Positions 57,701 to 64,000 of a stretch of DNA of 64,000 nucleotides are shown one piece after another. The notes beneath the pieces are model-generated. The model had not been told where the DNA came from, did not search any database, and was given only the letters and a program-made list of their open reading frames with translations. The translations under genes and the position numbers were made by a program. Position 1 is the first letter of the stretch. Each line of letters opens with the position of its first letter. This stretch comes from Erodium maritimum (taxonomy: Eukaryota > Streptophyta > Magnoliopsida > Geraniales > Geraniaceae), in assembly GCA_963921825.1 (NCBI GenBank), contig OY997589.1, positions 21,101,735 through 21,165,734 on the forward strand. The letters are read 5' to 3'.

Positions 57701-60700
57701 CTTAAGGCTCGACATGACCACATGTGATTCTACAACACGATAATTCCCATATTGAAAGCGGTTATTCTAGTTAATCACATCCTATATGCAAGCTAAGACT
57801 TTACCGGTTATTAACGTTCTATATGCATACTATTAACATTCTTTAATTAAAAGCGGAATTTACTACTCTTCCCTACCTCAAGTGCCTTCCAAACGCTTAG
57901 TCACACGAACGCCTAGTAGTCTCCTCCGAGCTCGAGAATAAAGTCTAGGATCATAAATTAATACTAGAATTAATAAACATTCAAAGTCAGTTTTAAAGTG
58001 AAATACCTAAATTTCCCCTAACGACAAAACTTGGGCCAAAAGGGTAAATTGGGCCCGAACAAGGGCCAATTCAGGCAGCCCACAAGCCCAGCACTCGGCC
58101 CGATCCGTGCCCCTCAGAGGCCCGGCACCAGGCCCTGACCGTGCCCCTCAGAGGCCCGGCACCTGGCCCGGACCGTGCCCCTCAGAGGCTCGACAACAGG
58201 CCCGGACCGTGCCTCTCAGAGGGCCGGTACCAAGCACGGACCGTACCGCTCAGAGGGCCGGTACCAAGCCCGGACCGTGCCGCTCAGAGGGCCGGCCAGA
58301 GGCCCTTTCCGTGCCAAATTTGGGCAGACCCAACTCCTTCTTCCCCAACTTCGTTTCCATGAAAATCTACTTCAAAAACTCCATTTCTAACCTCATCAAA
58401 CCCCAAAATCAGGCACCAAAACCCTCAAACTTCAATACCCATAATGGGTTTTCTCCAAACATCAACAATCAATAAATTTCTAAAAAAACCTTCATCAATC
58501 TTCATCAAAACAACCATCTAACAACAACTAACTCAAAACCCAACAAGTTCATGCAATTTCAATGGACACCCATAACCCAAAAATGATTGAAAGTAGATTG
58601 TTAGAGCTTACTTACCTTGGAAATGGAGAGATGATGAAGATTGTTAGGTTTTTGAGATGATTTGGTAAAGAACTTGCTCTAAGCTTCCTCTTTTCCTCCC
58701 TTTCTTCTTACTCAAGTTAAGAAGTTTTTCCTCTCTCTCTATCCCTTTGTGAAATTTCGGCTGCAATGGTGTAAATGGGCTGAAGTGCTATCCAAAAATG
58801 GTCTTAAACCTAAGGTTGAATTGACCAAAAGGTCCTCTCTTGCTCTTTCTTCTATTTTGGCACTTATGGGGGCAAATGGGTCATTGTAGACCCATTTCTT
58901 CTACTCCAAGCCACCATGGACAAGTGTCCTAGTGGGGGCCACCTTGCCCTTAATAAATTCCAGCACCTTTAATTTAATTAGGTTTAGTCGTTAATTAGCC
59001 TTAGTTTGACCCGAGTTTGACTTTTTCGCAAAGACAGTCATTTGAAAGGAAACAACCCAACTAATCAAACCGTAATGACGGCTAAGCTTTTTGGGTCCCG
59101 GAAAGGTCCCGAATGACTCCCGGAGTCATCGGTTGACTTTTCCGGCCAAAAGTCAACTTTCGCCAAAAATCACTAGTTCGACCGGGATCGACCAGGGGCG
59201 GTTCTTACATTTCTTACTATTCATATTTTGTTAATATATTTGTTAACAAATTTAAAAAGTATAAAAATACAAATCCAATTAATCCCTGAATAATTTTCAA
59301 CTAGTCTTCGATTAATTGCCGACTAGCGCCTTGTGTTTTTTACTTACTGGCCACCATCATAATAGATGGTGCTTCCAAAATACTTGTTGAGTTCTTGGGA
59401 ACCACACTTCTGGAGCCACTATTAACAACTAGCCCACCGGGTATCCCTATCTCTGCGATCCGGTATTTCTCCCATGCCGACTATGATCGGATCTCTTACG
59501 ATCCCGAGTTGCCTCACTAAATGTTAGGTACCACGTCACCGAAGGTATGTTCTGAATCCACCATATGTATCGGGGACCTGAACTACTATCGCGAGAGCCA
59601 AGAGGACCATCCTAACTCTAAATGTGAGTGCTAGTCCCATCGAAATCGTCCCTTAATACAGTTGGCGGAGTAGATATCTCTCCAACGGCCAGTCATACCT
59701 CTACCGTAAACACGGAGGTGTTAGAGATATTGTGTACTAGAGTTTGAATTAGAGATATTGTGTACTAGAGTTTGAATAGAATCAAACTCTAATAGGATAT
59801 ATCTTGTATAGTTTGAATGTTGTTTCCTTATCTTGTATTGTATACTTATACACTGAAAAGAGGAATAAACATCACGCTTGAAATTCCAAAACCATCATGG
59901 TATCAGAGCCCTATCTCTGCTAAACCACTCTTTTATTCCTTATCTATACTATTCCCTTTTCTATTCCATTTTTTCACGTTTCCGCTTCCTGCACTCGCAC
60001 AGCCATGGCCGAACTACGCCATTACCCTGCGTTGTCAGTTTCTAATATCAAAGCTTCCATTCCCATCACCCTTGAGCTCGACAAAGTGCAATATTCCTCT
60101 TGGGCTGAGTTGTTCAAGATTCATTGCCGAGTCTACAGAGTTCTTCATCACATACTTCCCGATTCTCCTGCTCCGATCGGTTCGCCTGCTGCACAAGCTG
60201 CCACACCACCTGCTACGCTGGTCATCTCCACCAGCTCCTCTGATGCTTCAACTGAAGCCATAGAGACAGAGGATCCGGCCCCCAGTGATGCCCCAACCGG
60301 ATCGACAACGGCCTCTCCTATACCGGCTGATTCTCGATCCGAACTTCCGGCTGATTTATGGGATCGCCTAGATGCTACAGTCCTTCAATGGATCTACGGT
60401 ACGATCTCTTATGATTTGCTTCAAACAATCATTACACCGGATAATATTGCTGCTCATGCTTGGAATGCACTTCGACTCATATTTCGTGATAATAAGCATT
60501 CTAGAACCGTTTACCTAGAGCATCAATTCTCTCCTGCAAAATTAGATGATTTTTCTAATGTGTCTAGCTACTGCCAAGAATTAAAAACTATCGCAGATCA
60601 GCTATCTGACATGGGAGCACCGGTATCCAACAATCGACTTGTTTTACAGTTGGTTGCGGGGTTATCGGAATCCTTTGATAATGTGGCAACGATCATTCAA

Positions 60701-63700
60701 CAGAGTGATCCGCTTCCACCCTTTTATGAGGCTCGATCTCGTCTTGTTTTGGAAGAGACTCGAAAACTGAAACAAGTTGCTTCGAATTCGTCGGCATCCG
60801 TTATGCATGTCCACACATCCGGGTACTCTCATAAGGATGGTCTGGATAAAATTCCATCTCGTGGTGGTCGGACTGCTTCCTCCAAAGGGCGTGGCACTTC
60901 TCGGCAGCCTGCTCGAACTGGTGCGCAGACATAGTAACAGCCATGGGCTTCTCCACCTCCAGCCTGACCTGGCCAGCAGTATCAGTGGACTGGGCCTCCG
61001 GCTTGGGCCCAGTATCACCCCTCTACTTGGACCGGCCAACCACAGCAGAACTGGGCAGGTCAGCAGCCCATTCCGCAACAGTTCCTCCCCCCTTGCCCTT
61101 ATCCCACGTCTCCACAACAGTGGGCTCGTGGGCCCACACAGCAGCAGCAGGGCTTACTGTGCTCCAGACCTTCGACTCCCTCACAGGCCCTTGTCGCAGT
61201 TCCAACAGATATTGCTTCAGCAATGGCAAATCTCTCCATGCAGCAACAACCCGATGGCCAATGGTATATGGACTCAGGTGCTTCCTCCCACATGACAGCG
61301 AATTCAGGTACTCTGCGTTCTTATATTAATTCTAGCAATTCTCGTTCTGTTATTGTTGGTAATAGGAATCACATCCCTATATCTGGTTATGGTCAAGCAT
61401 CTATATTCCCTACACATCCCTCGTATACTTTACATAATGTTATCCATGCACCTAACCTTGTCAAAAACCTGGTTTTTGTACGCCGATTTGTTTCTGATAA
61501 TAATGCCTCAATCGAATTTGACCCTCTTGGTTTTTCTGTGAAGGATTTTCCGACGGGACGTCCGGTTTTGAGATGCAATAGCACAGGCGACTTGTATCCG
61601 GTCACACCTAATGTGTCATTTTCGTCTTCATTTCCATTTTCAGCTTCTACAACTGTGTCTCCGGATCTATGGCATTCTCGGTTAGGTCACCCGGGTGCCC
61701 CGGTTTTTAGTTTTCTTCGTAGCTCAAATTTTATTGGTTGTAAGAACAATTTTAATTCTGTTTGCCAATCGTGTGTATTTGGGAAACATGTTAAACTTCC
61801 GTTTCATACATCATTATCTGTTACTTTTGCGCCTTTTGATATTGTGCATGCTGATTTGTGGACATCCCCTGTTTTAAGCACGTCGGGACATAAATATTAT
61901 TTAATATTACTTGATGATTTTACTAATTTTATCTGGACGTTTCCGCTAGGTAAAAATTCTGATGTCTTCAAAATATTTCATTCATTTAGTGCTTTAGTGT
62001 CCACTCAGTTTGGTCGCTCTATCAAATGTTTTCAATGTGATAATGGAAAGGAGTTCGACAATTCATCATTTCGCACGTTCGGTGCCTCCTCAGGATTGGT
62101 GTTTCGTTTTTCGTGTCCACACACTTCCTCTCAGAATGGACGTGCAGAGCGCAAAATCCGGAGTGTCAACAATGTGGTTCGTACCCTCCTTCATCATGCG
62201 TCCATTCCTCCATCTTATTGGCATTTTGCACTTTCTATGTCCACTTACTTATTGAATATCCTCCCGTCTAAGTTACTTAATTTCTCTTCTCCTACATTTG
62301 CACTCTATCACCGTACTCCCTCGTATTCTCATCTTCGTACTTTTGGGTGTTTATGTTTTCCTCTATTTCCCTCGTCGTCCATTAACAAATTGCAAGCTCG
62401 TTCCACGCCGTGCGTCTTCTTCGGATTTCCTCCCAATCGCAGAGGGTATATTTGTTTTGATTTAAAAGCAAATAAATTCATTATTTCGAGGCATGTTATT
62501 TTTGATGAATCGGTTTTCCCCTTTTCTACCTTATTTAACCCAACCTCTCCTACATATGATTTCCTCTCTGACCCGGTTTCTCCAGCTCTTCGTACACAGC
62601 TGCTTTTTGGACCCGATGACCCACAGCCCACCAAAGCCACCGTGCAGCCCACCACACCTGGCCCGCACCCATCCTCCCCTCTTCCGACCTCTAGATCACC
62701 AACCGGGCCTACTGTAACTCCATCTGCCAGCCCCCCTATGCATAGGCCCAGCCCACCAGACTCCCCTTGTTCCTTGCAAGCCCAACCTCCGCAGCCACCC
62801 CAGCCCTCACCTGACACTGGTGTGCCGGTTGCATCTTCTGTGCCCATTCATCACATGGTCACAAGAGGTCGGGCCGGTATCACCAAGCCCAAGATTCCCT
62901 TTAACCTCCATTCCACTACTACCTTATCACCCGTTCCAAAAAATCCCAAAGATGCTCTTCTGGATCCAAACTGGAAATTAGCCATGACGGACGAGTTTAA
63001 TGCTTTGATTAATAATAAGACGTGGGTCTTGGTTCCACGTCCTTTGGGTGTGAACATTATTCGGTCTATGTGGATATTTCGCCACAAAACCCAATCTGAT
63101 GGATCTTTTGAGCGGTATAAGGCTCGTCTTGTTGGTGATGGCAGGTCTCAGCAGGTTGGCGTGGATTGCGATGAGACATTCAGCCCCGTGGTCAAACCTG
63201 CAACCATTCGCACGGTACTCAGCATTGCCGTCTCTCGGTCGTGGTCTATCCATCAGCTTGATGTGAAGAATGCTTTTTTGCACGGGAATCTGAACGAGAC
63301 AGTTTACATGCATCAACCTCTCGGATTTCGCAGCTCCACTCATCCGGATCATGTCTGCTTGTTGAGCCGGTCTCTCTACGGTCTCAAGCAGGCCCCTCGA
63401 GCATGGTACCAACGATTTACTGACTTTGTCTCTACGATTGGTTTTTCTCATAGCAGGTCCGACCATTCTCTGTTCATATACCGCCATGGCAAGGACACGG
63501 CCTACATTCTGTTATACGTTGATGATATTATTCTTGCCTCATCCAGCGATGCTCTACGCCTGTCTGTTATGTCTCATCTTAATACCGAGTTCGCCATGAA
63601 GGATCTGGGTCCTCTGTCCTACTTCCTGGGTATAACTGTTACTCGGCATCCCGGTGGCTTGTTTCTATCTCAACAGAAATATGCCACCGACATCATCGCC

Positions 63701-64000
63701 CGTGCCGGTATGTCGTCATGTTCTTCCTCAGCGACTCCTGTTGACACTCAAGGGAAGCTTAGTGCTTCTAACAGCTCACCGTTTGAGAACCCGACTCTAT
63801 ACCGCAGTCTTGCAGGGGCGCTCCAGTATCTCACATTTACCAGACCTGACATTTCTTATGCAGTTCAGCAGGTGTGCTTGCACATGCATGATCCTCGGGT
63901 TACTCACATGGCTGCTCTCAAGCGCATTATTCGGTACCTTCAGGGAACGTCACATCTTGGTCTTCATCTATATTCGTCACCGATATCCGGCCTCGTGACT

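Overview
This is a repeat-dense stretch of a plant nuclear genome, probably a dicot. The evidence is one spliced 14-exon gene for an LMBR1-type membrane protein with GT-AG introns, and plant-type Copia, LINE, PIF/Harbinger, hAT and TRIM elements. There are also large solo LTRs and a degraded piece of the jasmonate-receptor gene COI1. Only two host genes look functional: the LMBR1-like gene (12836-18772, +) and a small TATA-box gene for a short Cys-containing protein (25002-25406, -). Assembly gaps occupy 1-157 and 36548-36747.

Layout. 158-2816: 3' part of a large LTR (family A, starts TGTAAGG, ends GGGGCGTGACA) full of tandem arrays, sitting in a decayed Copia element (2817-4090). 4341-9406: LINE-like fragments and a palindromic AT-rich foldback element. 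10153-12471: an ORF1-only LINE with target-site duplications (TSDs), ending 364 bp before the LMBR1 start codon. 12836-18772: the LMBR1 gene, with a 388-bp solo LTR in intron 12. 19437-22830: remains of a PIF/Harbinger element whose Myb-like gene is split by a 1.9-kb retroposon. 23400-24560: LINE endonuclease relic. 25002-25490: small gene and its promoter. 25990-28890: LINE reverse-transcriptase relic. 28944-32217: a second PIF/Harbinger element with transposase and Myb-like pseudogenes.

32913-38909: a three-level nest. An LTR retrotransposon carrying a COI1 fragment contains a TRIM, which contains a 2.8-kb family A solo LTR; both inner insertions have perfect 5-bp TSDs. A reverse-oriented TRIM follows. 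41433-44180: Copia element lacking its 5' half. 45612-46964: non-autonomous hAT element with a perfect 8-bp TSD. 47705-52172: LINE fragments in both orientations. 53383-59349: a hAT-like element filled with three later insertions: an ORF1-only LINE with an intact 560-codon RRM protein, a 751-bp retroposon and a reverse family A solo LTR. 59719-64000: a young Copia element whose pol frame runs open for 1011 codons off the window edge.

Recurrent theme: at least six non-LTR insertions have recognisable ends but no reverse transcriptase. They look like internally deleted, trans-mobilised LINE derivatives. Two minimal insertions (a few bases plus an A-tract between direct repeats) look like products of the same machinery. 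Family names come from recognised motifs, not database searches.
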